This document shows, piece after piece, positions 38,701 through 52,500 of a stretch of DNA of 64,000 nucleotides. A program made the position numbers and the translations under genes. Numbering within the stretch: position 1 is the first letter of the stretch; every line of letters starts with the position of its first letter. The stretch comes from Antedon mediterranea (Eukaryota; Echinodermata; Crinoidea; Comatulida; Antedonidae): positions 126,501-190,500 of the forward strand of contig NC_092676.1 in NCBI RefSeq assembly GCF_964355755.1, read 5' to 3'. A model generated the notes under the pieces. It did not search any database, was not told where the DNA came from, and worked only from the letters and a program-made list of their open reading frames with translations.

Positions 38701-39948
38701 CACAGAAGGAGGTATAAGACCATCTACAGACAAAGAAAAGGGTATAAGACCGTCCACAGACAAAGAAAGGGGTGTAAGACCATCCACAGACAAAGAAGGG
38801 TGCATAAGACTATCCACAGACAAAGAAGGGGGTGTAGGACCATCCACAGAAAAAGAAGGGGTGTAGGACCATCCACAGACAAAGAAGGGAGTGTAGGACC
38901 ATCCACAGACAAAGAAGGGGTGTAAGACCATCTACAGACACAGAAGCGGGTAAAGACCATCCACAGACAAAGAATGGGGTATAAGATCATCTACAGCCAA
39001 AGAAGGAGGGTTAGGACCATATTAACCGAGGAAGCATACAAAAATAAGATGCAATCAAAATAGGCCTACCACTTGGAAAACAATAAATTGTAGAATAACT
39101 GTGGCTTAATTGTTGAAATAGAAAGGGTTCTTTGTAAGGTCATTAATAATATATTGATATAAATACGATCATCATACTAGTATTCATTTGACAATCAAAT
39201 ACAGTCTGTCTCGAAAAGAAGCTCATACTATCACCTTTTCGAGGTTTTACGGTATTCAATAACATGTATGTTATTTCCTCTGTCAAACTATTAACACTTT
39301 TAGCGAATCAGAAGGTGCCAACATCATTGAACTAATGGTACCACCAAGCACAATGTTTACCAATTTTATGTACTATATACAATTTAAGTCCATTAATCAT
39401 TTAATATAATTACGCCTATCAGGTTGAAGTTCAAAATTAGGTGCACTTTAGACCAACAAAAACCACCTACAGTATATTCACATAATTAAAAATCAATAAA
39501 TTAATGTCAAAGGTCATAAATTGTATTTCCGGTCATTTTATGTGAAAATGTTTCATTACTACAAATATAAATGTATTTATTCTGAACAAAATGACACCAA
39601 AATCGATTGAAAATGACCAGTAGTTACAGAGATATACAAATACGGGGTCAAAGGTCAAACTGTAAGAAACGTCATTTCCGGTCATTTTTGGATGAAACTT
39701 TTCATTAGAGCAAATAGAAATATATAGTTTGTGAACAATTTGAGACCAGAATTAAGTCTCTAATGTGTATAGTTGCCAAGATGTGAACATTTTTTGTTTT
39801 TATGGTGGCCATTTTGAAATCAAGATGGCCGCCATACCGGACGTTGGACACTTGGCACCCCCCGATATTTTGAATCTATATACATCAAAGAAACTTTGTG
39901 CCAAGTTTCATGCTTTGGTAATAAAATGCACAACTCATGTCATTAACT
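35783..39948. mobile_element. 4.2-kb foldback element with ~545-bp inverted arms and a satellite core
   Basis: The left arm (35783 to about 36330) and right arm (about 39405-39948) are inverted copies. Shared words include TTATTACCAAAGCATGAAAC, TTGGACACTTGGCA (right) and GGCGGCCAT (left). The core is the ~30-bp satellite at 36705-39015. No transposase gene is visible. The element separates the two parts of the retrotransposon, so it inserted later. No clean target duplication. Confidence 0.75.
36705..39015. repeat. ~30-bp satellite array (~75 units) in the foldback core
   Basis: The unit is about 30-31 bp, of the form GACCATCCACAGACAAAGAA then GGGGTGTAA, with many 1-2 bp length changes. A 491-bp block is duplicated in tandem (about 37695-38185 and 38186-38676). 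Proline/serine-rich ORFs on the minus strand and Lys/Asp-rich ORFs on the plus strand come from the periodicity and are not called as genes. Confidence 0.93.
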
Positions 39949-39962
39949 GCTCTACTATCAAT

Positions 39963-40648
39963 ACTTCCATAGAATTATAAAGATGGAAAACTATCGATGG
40001 CCAAAAATTATGTTTATTGGAATGCTACAACTTAATTGTGAATTTAAAGACTTAAGGTATAAGTTTCTATCTTGTATAAACGATATTCTCTTGAAGTGTA
40101 ATTGTGAATCCAAAAATATTTTCACCACTCTCTCAAATTATAAAGAAGTCTACTTTCCAATTTCTGAAATCTTAAGAAAACTTAACTATATAATGATAGA
40201 TGAATGGAGAATTGAATTACAAAATAAATCAAGTCTCCACATCTATGAAACATTAAAATCAAAACCTGGACTTGAAAATTACTTAATTGATAAAACTAAT
40301 TTTGAAGGTGCTGCATTAAAATTTAAAGCTCGTTCAAATACTCTACCTTTGAATGATAGAACTGCAAATTGGAATATTGATAATAATAAAAAATGTAAAT
40401 TGTGCGGTACAAATTCGGACGAAGACATCCATCATTTCATCCTTAATTGTCCAGCTTTAAATAATATACGTAATCAGGAATTATTTAATTTATATGTGGA
40501 TATGTATAGAAATGGCAGCAAAGATATGTTTGATACTTTTTATACTTCTCATGAAAATGACAAACTTAAATATATTTTGGGATACTCAGATAATTTAATT
40601 GATGAGAGTGTGAAAATATTTTGGATAGTTTTTGTAAAAGATACCTAA
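39963..40648 (+). pseudogene. Non-LTR retrotransposon: C-terminal part
   Basis: This 220-residue frame encodes the usual tail of such elements, with LKFKARSNTLPLNDR and a CKLCG...HHFILNCP zinc-binding motif. Non-coding 3' DNA with G-runs (40740-40890) follows, then an (AAAT)n tail at about 41006-41024, marking the 3' end of the element. It continues the protein broken at about 35779, now separated by the foldback element. Confidence 0.8.
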
Positions 40649-42392
40649 AACAAGCATGGAAATTTCGAAATGATTCACTGAATTCCATGACTCAATAACT
40701 ATGTTATCTACATTGCTACATTAAGTAAATTGAAAAAAAAAGTGGGTGGGGGGGGGGAGGGGTTCGTAATAAGCTGTGTTTATCAGTTGATTTTATTTTA
40801 TACACTTTTACTATATCTTGTTTTGTATTCATTGTGTAAAGTAATGATCTACTGTATGTATCGATGTAAATGGGGGGGGGGGGGGGTAGGATAGGGGTTG
40901 ATAGTTGCTTTTGCCTTTTTTTACTTTTCTGTTAATTGTTATATTTTGTATTGTGAAGGATGCACCTTTGTGCTAAGTGTGCCACCGATCTAAAGGTGTA
41001 ATTCCAAATAAATAAATAAATAATTATGCACATGCTACGACGGCAGGTTGCCTAAGCATTGCCTGCCTTTTATTGCATGCAACATCGCCTCTGATCCGAT
41101 CCAATGCACGTACATGTCACGTGACGGGACATGTACTAATTATTAAGTGGCGGCCGCCAGATAACAGCTTTTCCGCTACTCATATCTTCGCTCATTAATT
41201 ATTCATGATTATACACTGCATGTTGAGTTATCCACATTAAACTTGGTAGAAATAATCAAAAAATATATACAGCATTGAACAAAGATGGAATTGGTTTTTA
41301 GAAGAAGAATTAATAAATAATAATAAACAATATTAATGAATAAATAAACTAAATTGCCTAACAACATCATCACAGCAGGGAGGGGGTTTTCATTTTAATA
41401 TTTCAAAATCTTCTTTCCCTGTATTACTACAGTATTTTATAATAAATGAAAAAACACAAACTCAGTTTTTCTGATTTATTAACATTTGTGGTAAACAGTC
41501 AACTATAACTGAATAGGAATGATATTGGTTTTTTTTAGAATACATATATATTAGGTTGTTGTATATTGCTCTTCAATCTATGCTAGCACAATAAAATCAC
41601 TTACATAGTCAAACCAATCGATACATAATAATCCCATACAGGTTCATATATCCCAGTTAATACACACACAGCAGCAGTGCAAACAGACTTGGAAGATCTC
41701 TTCTAACATAGAATTACTATCTCTTATGTTGATAGGAAGATATGCAACTTGATATTGCATGAACTTAACAAGCAATAAATATATATATATTTACAATTGT
41801 TTTAGCAACCAAAAACATTTTTATATATTAATCATAACAATGTAAAACAACATAGAGTATTTCAGTGTTGGAACAACCCAGTATTATTGGGTCTAAAATG
41901 GCTTTTACATATTAAAACGACCACATTACTCAGCAACAATATTTTATAAAAGTTACTGGCATACTAGTATAATGTTTTATTATGTAATCAACTCTATGGC
42001 TCATTAACAGTATGGTAATCATCAGTACAAAATAAATTAATTTGTTTTTTTAACTGTATGAGGTTTATTTAATGAGTCGGTGGATACCGGTACAGTACAG
42101 ACTTTACGCGTGTTCTTTATATAAAGTTCATTTAATGAAAACAAACTCTCCATTGATAAGTGTGTAATGCTCAATTGGTAACCTCATCAATTAAATCATT
42201 AATAAATTCTATTTACTTTAAACCTTACATACTTGATTACCAAGTAAATATTGTGATTAAATTTATCTGTAGAACATATCTTAATTGGCAATTGACTGAA
42301 TTAATTAAAATCACCCTAGAACTAGTGCTGATACAGAACTGTGTGTACCGATACATGTAGATTGTGAACACTTATTTTTTCAAAATCACCTA

Positions 42393-42558
42393 CACATTGG
42401 GTAACAAAGATAAATATGGTGGGTATGCTAACATACCTAATACTTATGACAGGTGCACTAGAAATGATACCATTACACATTGGGTAACAAAGATAAATAT
42501 GGTGGGTATGCTAACATACCTAATACTTATCACAGGTGCACTAGAAATGATACCATTA
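42393..42558. repeat. 83-bp tandem duplication
   Basis: The two copies start at 42393 and 42476 and differ at about one base (TTATGACAGG versus TTATCACAGG), so the duplication is recent. Located in the sestrin 3' flank. Confidence 0.9.
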
Positions 42559-42980
42559 ATTGTACTTAATTATTCAACATCATATGCCCTATGTATTTGA
42601 ATAAGGCATATGTATTTGTCACAACATAGCAATATTCCAACAACTACTATTCAATAAAGAATGATATTGTATATTGTAACTTGACAGTATTGTTTTATTC
42701 CCTCAGACCCTTACTTAAAATCAAAGTAGTTTAAAAACTTAAATCTAAAGCGCATTACATTTTTATAGATAACAAACATTAAATACAATCATAGCAGGGT
42801 TCATGCAGCATGTACTCAAATATTTTACAGCAAATTTTAACAACATATACTTTAAAACTTGGTAGTGCAATTGACCATGGATTTATTAATGTTTAGAAGG
42901 TTATGATGTAAGCAAATAATTGTTTGTAATACTGTAGTAAATGTGAGCTATGATGCTGATTATTAAACATATGACATATT

Positions 42981-43100
42981 TGCTGGCCTTGCTAAAACAA
43001 GAGTGTTATGTGCTGGCCTTGATAAAACAAGAGTGTTATGTGCTGGCCTTGCTAAAACAAGAGTGTTATGTGCTGGCCTTGCTAAAACAAGAGTGTTATG
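42981..43100. repeat. 30-bp x 4 tandem repeat
   Basis: The unit begins TGCTGGCCTTGCTAAAACAA and continues GAGTGTTATG. One copy has GATAAA for GCTAAA. Located in the probable sestrin 3' UTR. Confidence 0.9.
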
Positions 43101-43592
43101 TAATCTTATAAATTAATTTTACTTATTATTACTACAGTTAAAAACTATATCAATGACAGTTGGAATTTCTATGTGAATCTTTCGTTCTGTAGGATCCATT
43201 CTTTGGTTGCTGCCTTAATGTGTTTCACCATTTGATTGATTTATTCCATGCATAGAATTTTAAACACTACATTCATGAGATGCTTTAGAGCAATTTATCT
43301 ACAACTTAACTACTTAATAATTCAAGCTGTCCTACTTAACGTAATGCGACAAAAATACTTTGACATGATAAAAGGACCAGATTTATTTTGATCAAAATAT
43401 TGCAAAGCTCCCAAAATAATCTATCCTTTCAAAGAATAAGAGTCTTGTCTGAGGAGGGCTGTAATACTGTATTGCCTGACAAGCAGCAGCAGCCGAGTGA
43501 CAATCTGTGGTGTTGATAAAGTCAGCTGGCAGTACATGTAGTGAGATCATCTTTGGTTATTCAGCTTAATGAGATTCAACTGCTGGATTCTA

Positions 43593-46500
43593 TCACGTCA
43601 TGTACTGCATAATAGCTCGTAATGAATATAATAATTCTGCTTGCATTCGTGCTTCTAATATCATTATATTTACATGGACCTAAAAGCAACAAAAATTCTT
43701 GAATCAAAAAAGTAGCTTGTACATGTATTAATTGATTTAATTGCCAATTTAGCATAATATATGACACAAAAACGTGCAATTATAATATTACTAACCTTTT
43801 CTGAATGTTTAAAGACTCTCCAAAAGTTGTCATAGTCTTTCTTGGTCGTTCTTTCTGGATAACATGTGACTATTTTGATGTATGTTTTTAATGACCTCTC
43901 CATCAGCTGATTTACACTTCCATAGTCGTAATCGTCGTGACGAATACCAAATAAGGAATGAATGTAGATCCAGATAACTTGACGTAAAAGAAAGGTGTCC
44001 ACTTCTTGTTTATTGCCCATTCTAATAACAACAATGTACAACAATATTATTATACTATTTACATTTTTATACTATTGTACTAGTCACATAGGACCAACAT
44101 TTTTAAAAGAGTTTTTACATTAAACAGAACAATTGAGACATATTACATACGTGTTGTAGGTGAGATCTTTTGCAATGCTAAATTTCTCATCAAGAAGAGG
44201 ACCAATATCTGGATAGAGTCGGTTTACTAGTGAATAACCATGATCTTCCCAGGCATAGTCCTTTAAAAAAAATAAATAAACAACGCTATTAAAATGATTA
44301 TATTATAATATAAACAGATGCAATTTATTGCCAGATTCCATGCAATTAATGAATAATCTGGATGCATGCTCCATCTTGAATAGCATATTGTTTCAAATAA
44401 ATGTGGTGTGATTACATAATGAACTATACTGTACTAACACTAACTGTACTTTTCATTGAATTCACTGCATTTGCAACAACAAACAATAAAATCAAATGTC
44501 ATTAATGCTAATTTACTTAATTAATTAATTTAATATTAAAAAAGGAAACATTTACTGAATATGTTAGCTTATTTCAAACAAACTGCTTGTAATTTTGCTA
44601 TGACTGCGTTCATTGCACTTCTAACATATGGCTGTCATCACAAAGTTAATATATACAGAAAACTGTATACAAAATACTAAATAATATCGAGGGTATTTAA
44701 ATATCGAGGGTATTTAAATATCGAGGGTATTTAAATATCGAGGGTATTTAAATATCGAGGGTATTTAAATATCGAGGGTATTTAAATATCGAGGGTATTT
44801 AAATATCGAGGGTATTTAAATTACCTGTGCTCTAAATGTTGTATTGCTTCCAACTTCTCCTCTTTTTACAAAGTCTTTATAACTGAACTCTGAATCTAAT
44901 ACATATTGAGTAACATCAATTTTTGTCATACACAGTTCCTTGCTAGGTTGTGGTACTGCAGAGAAAAAACAGTAATATGATAGTAAAAAGAAAGAACTAA
45001 ATATAGGGGACCTTTCCCTATTCCATAGTTTTTGTTGTATACAGATGAAGGTCCTTGGTGCTGTATATCAATATTCATAATTTATTAAATCTATTTAAAT
45101 CATTTTGAGATACATAATGATCAGTATTTGTATAATTCCTCAGTGTATAGAATCTCAGGTCACCTGAACACACTGAACATTGCAGACAACATAAAAACAT
45201 GACAATATATATGTAGCACTCGCAAAAAAGACCAACTTATCAAAACTTACAATCTACATTTTGTTTGCGAATATTTTCAAATTTTTTGACTTTTTCTTCT
45301 TGGCTGAATTGCTCTCCATCCTGTTCTTTAAGTTTTTCCATTCTTGATACTAGTTCATCCACACTTGGTTCAGGCTCTTGAGTCTCCTACAATCAATACA
45401 TTATTTTGTGTGAATGATTTAAATACCATGGAGGATTATTGTGTCATCAGTTATCCAGGGTTTTATTGAGTGTATCTTAATTTATTTATTTATTTTATAA
45501 ATGGTATAACAAATTTACAAAAAGCAGACAAAAGTCTGAAAATATTGTATTACAAAGATTGAAACATTAAAAATGACGGATCAAAATTCACAGCAAAACT
45601 ACACATAAATGTAAACATACAGGAAGGCAAATTCACAGCAAAACTACACATAAATGTAAACATACAGGAAGGCAAATAAAAAACCATTAAAATGTAACAG
45701 TATTGCAAAGTTATTAGATTACTTATCATACATTCTCCACATATTCATCTTAATTTTTAAATTATATTATAGATTTTTAAAATTCAATTAATCAGTATGT
45801 ATTGATTGCTTACATTTGAGAGACCATTATTAGATAAATCCTCCACCAAGTCATTGTTAGTGTCTGCAATGGACAGAGGCTGGACAGTGTAACCACCTTC
45901 CATATCAACCTCCTGGTTGATACCACATCCAAACACAAAACTTGCCAGCGCACTAAAGTGAGCCATAATCACTATAGCATGAACCAACTCAGATAAAGAC
46001 CAGCTATCTTTACCTTTAAGAAGTTTCTGTCAAAGAAAACAGTTATATATATATTTAATTTTTTCCCTGCATTTTTCAGTTGAAAGTCAATAATGAGGAT
46101 ACAGAATCTACCGATCAAAAGGAACCACATGTGTCACAGACAACACCAATGTGTGAAATCAAGATTACTTATAAATAAAGATCATCAATCATCATGAAGT
46201 TAAAATAATAATATTTAAAGTGAAGATTCATCATTAAAGCATCCTAATTTTTGTAAAAACAAGAAGAATAACAAGAAGGTTTCTGTCACATAATCATAAT
46301 GTGAGAACACACAGTCTCCTTTCCTATGTTCACAATTATTACATAATTTGAACTGACCTCAATGTGTTCCTTTGTAATTAGCCATGGTTGGTGAGCCAAG
46401 ATCTTGATTATATCATATAAATCTTTTAGTTTCTGTGGGATGTTGTTTATACTTTCTAGCCATTCTGGATCACCTCCTTGACAAAGAAATTCTTTTTCTT

Positions 46501-49500
46501 GAAGACGAACCACATATGCACATCTATGTCTAGCTGCAGCCTGTAAATACACAACATACAATAAATAATGGTATGATTTTCATCGCCTCCCACTCTAATG
46601 CTACTACTACACCTCCACATTATTAATTCAGTACAGTTGTCAGCTGGCTTGTCAAGTTATCATATGTACCGTAATACAAAACGTTTAATCTATTGTTTCT
46701 TCACATGATATTTGAAACAAAAGAGGATATTATGGGGAAAACACAGATTGATTGAGGATCTTAGGAATATAAACCTCATTATTACTGTAATGATCAATTA
46801 CAATCAAGATCTTACAACTACTCTAAACACTTTCTACATGTTATATTAATGAAGTTTTTTTTTCTAATTCATGTAGATTTCCTTTGCGTATCAACAAATA
46901 TTAAATATCTAAATGGAAATAACATCAATAACATAATGAGTCATATAAAACATTAATACATGGAAAGCAGATACTACATACTAGATAATATTCAACAAGT
47001 CTAGACTAAAATTGAAAAATTAAAAATGTTCTCCTTATCAAATATTTCACTTTCAACATCTTCATTCATTAAATCGACAAACTGAAGAATTTGACATTTA
47101 AAATTATTCCACCCATTATCCTCTGCATTAAGTAATTGGCTTCAATCCAAAAAATTCAAATTATGTTATAAGCCATATTAGTTATTGCTAACACTCGTTT
47201 GAGAATATCAAACCCACACGTTATCACATTGGACAATGAACCAATCGGTAGTAAATGTAAAGTCTTACCATAATGGCAATATAATGCCGGAATTCATATG
47301 AAAGGGGGCCATCACCCCTTAACATAAAGTTGTGCGTCCTTTGGAAGGCATTTAAGTATTTCGGATGGAGTCCAATAACTTGAGTTACATGATCGAGACG
47401 ACTTGATTGCATGAACTGTTCTATATACATTTGTTGTACCTAAAAATGAATTATTTAATAAATATACAGTATCCATAAATACTAACTATATTTACCATAT
47501 AATAATATGTTAATATTTTAGATGTAAATAATTGGATGAATTAACAATGAATTTTGTATATATCAATTTTCTAGAACAGGAAATATCGTATAGACTTGTA
47601 ATTTGTTAAATTTACCATGAAGTGTTACATAACAAAATAAAATGAATTGTTTCCATTTCAATTAAATGATTTGTAATGCCAAATCTAATTTTAGAATATT
47701 CTATCATTGTTCAAGGTTTTTAGTGTTTAAAAAACAGGATAATCGATTACATCTGGTTATTAGAAATTCAGAGAAAAAGGGGGGGAAATGGTTGCATAGT
47801 TCCTCATTAAAAGATTGCAATTCATTAAATAATAATGAATATGAATTATGGTAGTATGGTAATTGTAATAAATCGATCATTGTTAAACATGATGTAATAA
47901 TATTAACAAATGAATACAGTAAACACAGTAACAATGCCTACCTGGTCATCATTATGATTCCCTGTTTGTTTAAACTGAAAGACATAAATATAAATATTTT
48001 ATTAATATTTAACTACAATTTTTTGGGCTGGAATATGTTTCTATTAATAGATCTAAATAACTCATAAAATCGAGTGGCTGTAACAATGGATATCACATTC
48101 AAAATGATCCAAAGAGTATTTGTCACAAAGTAAAACCTGTTGAATAATTAAAAACCAGTAAGCGCTTGCCCCAAGAAACACAACTTTACCTTGAAATAAG
48201 AGGTTGCAAATTTGCTGATATAATTCAGAAGCTGATTTAAGTGTACTGGTGCTCCAGTCATTTTAAATAAATCTACATAAATATATAATTCCTGCCAATT
48301 CTGAAACTGTTGTCAACAGTAATAATGCTTGCAGATACTGGATATAAAATAAAAAGCCTTTTAAACTCTGGTATGATGATGCAGTGTTCAGAGTTGAAAA
48401 CAAACTGTTTGTCAAACTTCCTCAGAAAACCGTTTTATCTCTGACCAGAAGCAGTGAACTCTTAAAAGCAATCTGAATATAAACTTCATTAACAAGCTTT
48501 TTATCTGTGGTCAGATGTGATGTTTTTTTCAAACCATTCTCGGCAAAATTTGAAGAAATTGTGTTGGCATCTAAGTCTTGATGGAGCCATAATTTAATTG
48601 GTGACTCATGGTAAATCTTTCCTTAAATGTATTATTGTATTCAGATTATTTCCATGATTTCAGCGGTAGTATGCCTAACTGCGCAGTTACTCTCACCTCC
48701 GATTATAATTATATAAATTTGTTTATGTTTACTTTTCAAATATTAAATATGGGACAAAACAGTTAGCTATGACTTCTTACTTGTTTAAAAACTAATGAAT
48801 CATGTGCTTTGTTATTAACAGTTTCCTTCCTAAATAGTCTGTGACTTTTATGCAATTTCATACAGATTATCCAAAGTCTGTTTAATGTTCAATTAGAAAG
48901 GAAACTATAGTTTTTTGTAAGTAATAGCAACCAGTTGCTGAGAGTGTGGAAAACAAACTACCACCACCCAAGGAATGGGTTGGTAATATAGTTTAACAGT
49001 AATTAGTATCTAAAATAGAAGGATAAAACTACTTTGTTTTATTAAACCATGGGTAGCTTGAGATTTAATCCCAGTTTGAATTGTGAAGTTTGAATTGTGT
49101 TATATTGTAAATTTTAGCAAGTCATAGTTGTTTTGATTGCTTAATCAGGTTCTAGGACATAAGTAACACTGCAAGTGATTGACACATTTTGGTCCAAAAC
49201 GTGTTCTAGATCATCAGCTGATATTGTGAAGTTGGTCTGTTGAAAAGATTAGTGATGAAATAAACATTGTGATTGGTTAGTTGAGTAGGTGTGACCGAGG
49301 CTTGGCATTTACATTTGGTAATACATGGCTTAACTAGCTTAATAGTTGGCACTGAATCAACTGCTGGGACCTAGAATTAATACAGAAAACATAATAATTG
49401 CTGGTTGGAATGCTTTATTAAATAAGAAAATCATAAGTTAGTTTTCATTCCAACCTACATTAAATTTAATTGTCTATGCATATCCTTCCCTATTCATTGT

Positions 49501-52500
49501 TTGTTCACTAACATTATATTTAATCAAATATATACAAATTTTACTTAATATAAATTAGATGTATTGTGTTTTGGATGTACGGTACAGTCAGGACATTATT
49601 GTACCCATATGTACTTGATAGATAAAACATGACATTATGGTAATATTATTAACAGTAGGCCTAGTATTAAATGATATAGCTAGCAGTAGGAAGGGCCTAG
49701 TATTAAATGATATAGCTAGCAGTAGGAAGGGCCTAGTATTAAATGATATAGCTAGCAGTAGGAAGGGCCTAGTATTAAATGATATAGCTAGCAGTAGGAA
49801 GGTATAATACAAATACAAACTGTCAAAAATAAAAAAAGCAAATTGAATGCAGGAAATGGTACTGTAGGTTACTGACTGCTGGAAACAATGACCGCATCGT
49901 ATAATTTGCTATTTTTAAACCATATTGCTGCAGATACAGAAATGACTGTTGGAAACAATGACCGCATCATATAATTTGCTATTTTTAAACCATATTGCTG
50001 CAGATACAGATAAATGACTGTTGGAAACAATGACCGCATCATATAATTTGCTATTTCAGAAATGACTAAAAACTGCTAAAACAAACATTGAAGATCCTCC
50101 TATCTACTCGCCGTTTCAGACAAACACAATACAACATCCAATGCACATACAGTACATTTATTAAAATGATGATTATCTAAATTGCCCAATTTTTGCAGAA
50201 ACATCATTTCTACAGTACCTACTGAATACAAAAGAGCTTATCCTAGACTTTTCTTACCGCAGGCATTGGTTTGGTCATAATATCCACAACTGAACATGGT
50301 ATGTTCATAAAAAGTTTTTCTTGTGAAATGCGCATGCCATCACGTTGTCTTATAGATGTTTGATGGTTTTGAAACATACTACACTGGAAAACCTGCCTGA
50401 ACTCGTCAAGAACTTCAAATGCATTATCATTGTTCATACTGTCAAGATATTATAACTTATTATTTATTTAAGTTTGAACTTTGTGCTCATTGTTATCCTG
50501 ATATCATCTATCTACATTGCTTAAATCGTCAGAAATATTTTTTTTATTGGAACGTTTATGGACAAATTTAACAAATCAACAATGTCGAAGAAATGTCAAT
50601 CAATGTTAACTTGTCAAATTGATAAGAACAACAATGATGTAGAAAATCTAAATAGTTTACTATATCTACTGTATGTTGTGCTGTGTTGCATTTTACTATA
50701 TCTACTGTATGTTGTGCTGTGTTGCATTTTACTATATCTACTGTATGTTGTGCTGTGTTGCATTTTACTATATCTACTGTATGTTGTGCTGTGTTGCATT
50801 TTACTCCTACTGTAATTTACTTTACATGATTCATTAAATATTTATTCCTTGCTTTAAGTGTAATAAATATTAATTATATTTTGTATATAATAACTTGCAC
50901 TGAATATTATTCTCAGAATCAAACCCACTCTTTCTAAGTTGATGCATCGAACAACGTATTGGATTTTAACATTACAAATCCAAAGTCTCACACACACATA
51001 TCCAAGTGTATACCAGCACAAATTTCAAGATATGCTAGTTGTTTTGAGCCAGAATTCAGGGTGTAAGTAAACATGTTTGATGATAAAAGTTAAAATCTCC
51101 ATAATTTAAGTTGACACTGACTCGCCTGTTAAAACCAGTTTAAACAACTTGGCAAAATCATCATTTTGCAACACATAATATGAAATTCATACTAAACTAT
51201 ATTATGATAATATTTCAGTCAGATATAGAAATGCAAGTTACTGTACAATACAGAACAACAACAAAAAGAAGACCAAAACCTAGATAATTTGCATACAATC
51301 CCATTCTCCTGTTGTTAGACCTGCTGATTCTTCTAGTACCCTGGATATGGCTGCACAAGTTACAATATCATTACTTTATCATACAGGTCAGATTTGACAG
51401 TTGCCTTTTTTAATCAAGGAAATACCTGGTATCCATTTGTTTAATGACTAATCACCTTTGACCTCTAGTGTATAAAATCATACGATGGTTGGTTCATTAT
51501 TTATAAATTGAAATATATATTTTTAGTATCTGTTTATTCTATCCCCTCATATCACATAGTCTTTTTCAACTTTGACATACTGTAAAGTATACTTTCAGAT
51601 GGTACACAATACTAAGTAAAAGTACTTAAGTGACAAAATGGTAAATGGTACTATACTTCATCTGTTAAATATTAATGCATGGTTTATTTATTACCATTTT
51701 TAATTAATGTATTTGTTTCATATATCAACAAAAGTTCTTATTCAAAAATTACTAATTAACGCCTTTCATTCATGACTATGAGCTATACATTAGAACAAGT
51801 CCTTTTTTTTTACATAGGCCCATAAATTCAAACACTATAATAATGCAATCAGATCTATGTAATAAATATTGCTGAAAATGACACTGAAAATTACACAAAG
51901 AATGCCTAACCTATTAACACTTTCACCGCCAAAGACGGAAATCTCCGTCTTTCGATGCCCAGCGCCAGACCGCCAAAGACGGAAATTTCCGTCTTTGGCT
52001 TTTTATTGCAGAATTTGTTAGATCAGGTATATATGGACCGCATGTAGAAATTTCAACATCCAAATCGATCTGGACCGCAAATATTTTGATACTTTATTAA
52101 CCCCTAGTGCCATTGACCCAGCTGGTCTACATCGTGTCCTATCATCCGTAAACAACATAAAGTGCTTACTGCGGACGAAGCAATTGCAGAAATATTTGCC
52201 AACTCTGACTCTGAAAATGAGTATTTATTATCCCCAGATGATGAAGGTATATTTGTACCTAAATCTGGTTTATAAAATGTAATAAATAATTGGAGATAAT
52301 TTAGCTAGCCTGGCCTAGGCTAGTTTGTAGAATAGGTTGAGAATCGTGACACTGACAGACGGTGCAGCCAGGCTAAAAACCTCATTATCTCTGCTTTGTT
52401 CTCCGATTGAGCCTAAAGTGCTAAAAGTGAGCCAAGTTCTTTGTACAATTATGTGGTATTACAGTTTTATTTCAATAAAGTGTTTGGTACCATTGGAAAG

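Larger units (their letters stand above)
33522..41172. mobile_element. Nested mobile-element island bounded by inverted repeats
   Basis: The left end (AAAAGCTGTTATCTGGCGG, GCCACTTAAT, then TCAGAGGCGATGTTGCATGC and GGCAGGCAATGC) is matched inverted at the right end (about 41050-41172). The arms are about 110 bp. The left arm has an extra ~22-bp tandem copy; the right arm has an insertion with GTCACGTGAC. The reading is a short TIR element that received a non-LTR retrotransposon, which later received a foldback element. Confidence 0.6.
41173..43592 (-). other. 3' flank and probable 3' UTR of sestrin
   Basis: AT-rich DNA without a supportable exon. It contains an 83-bp duplication (42393-42558) and a 30-bp x 4 array (42981-43100). 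A minus-strand AATAAA (TTTATT on the plus strand, about 42693) could end the sestrin mRNA about 900 bases after the stop; this is a guess from position. Confidence 0.35.
48262..50257 (-). other. Sestrin intron / alternative promoter region
   Basis: No exon supported. It contains the 36-bp x 4 array at 49659-49802 and the ~70-bp x 3 array at 49873-50057. The part just above 48261 could hold a promoter for the short sestrin form. Confidence 0.35.
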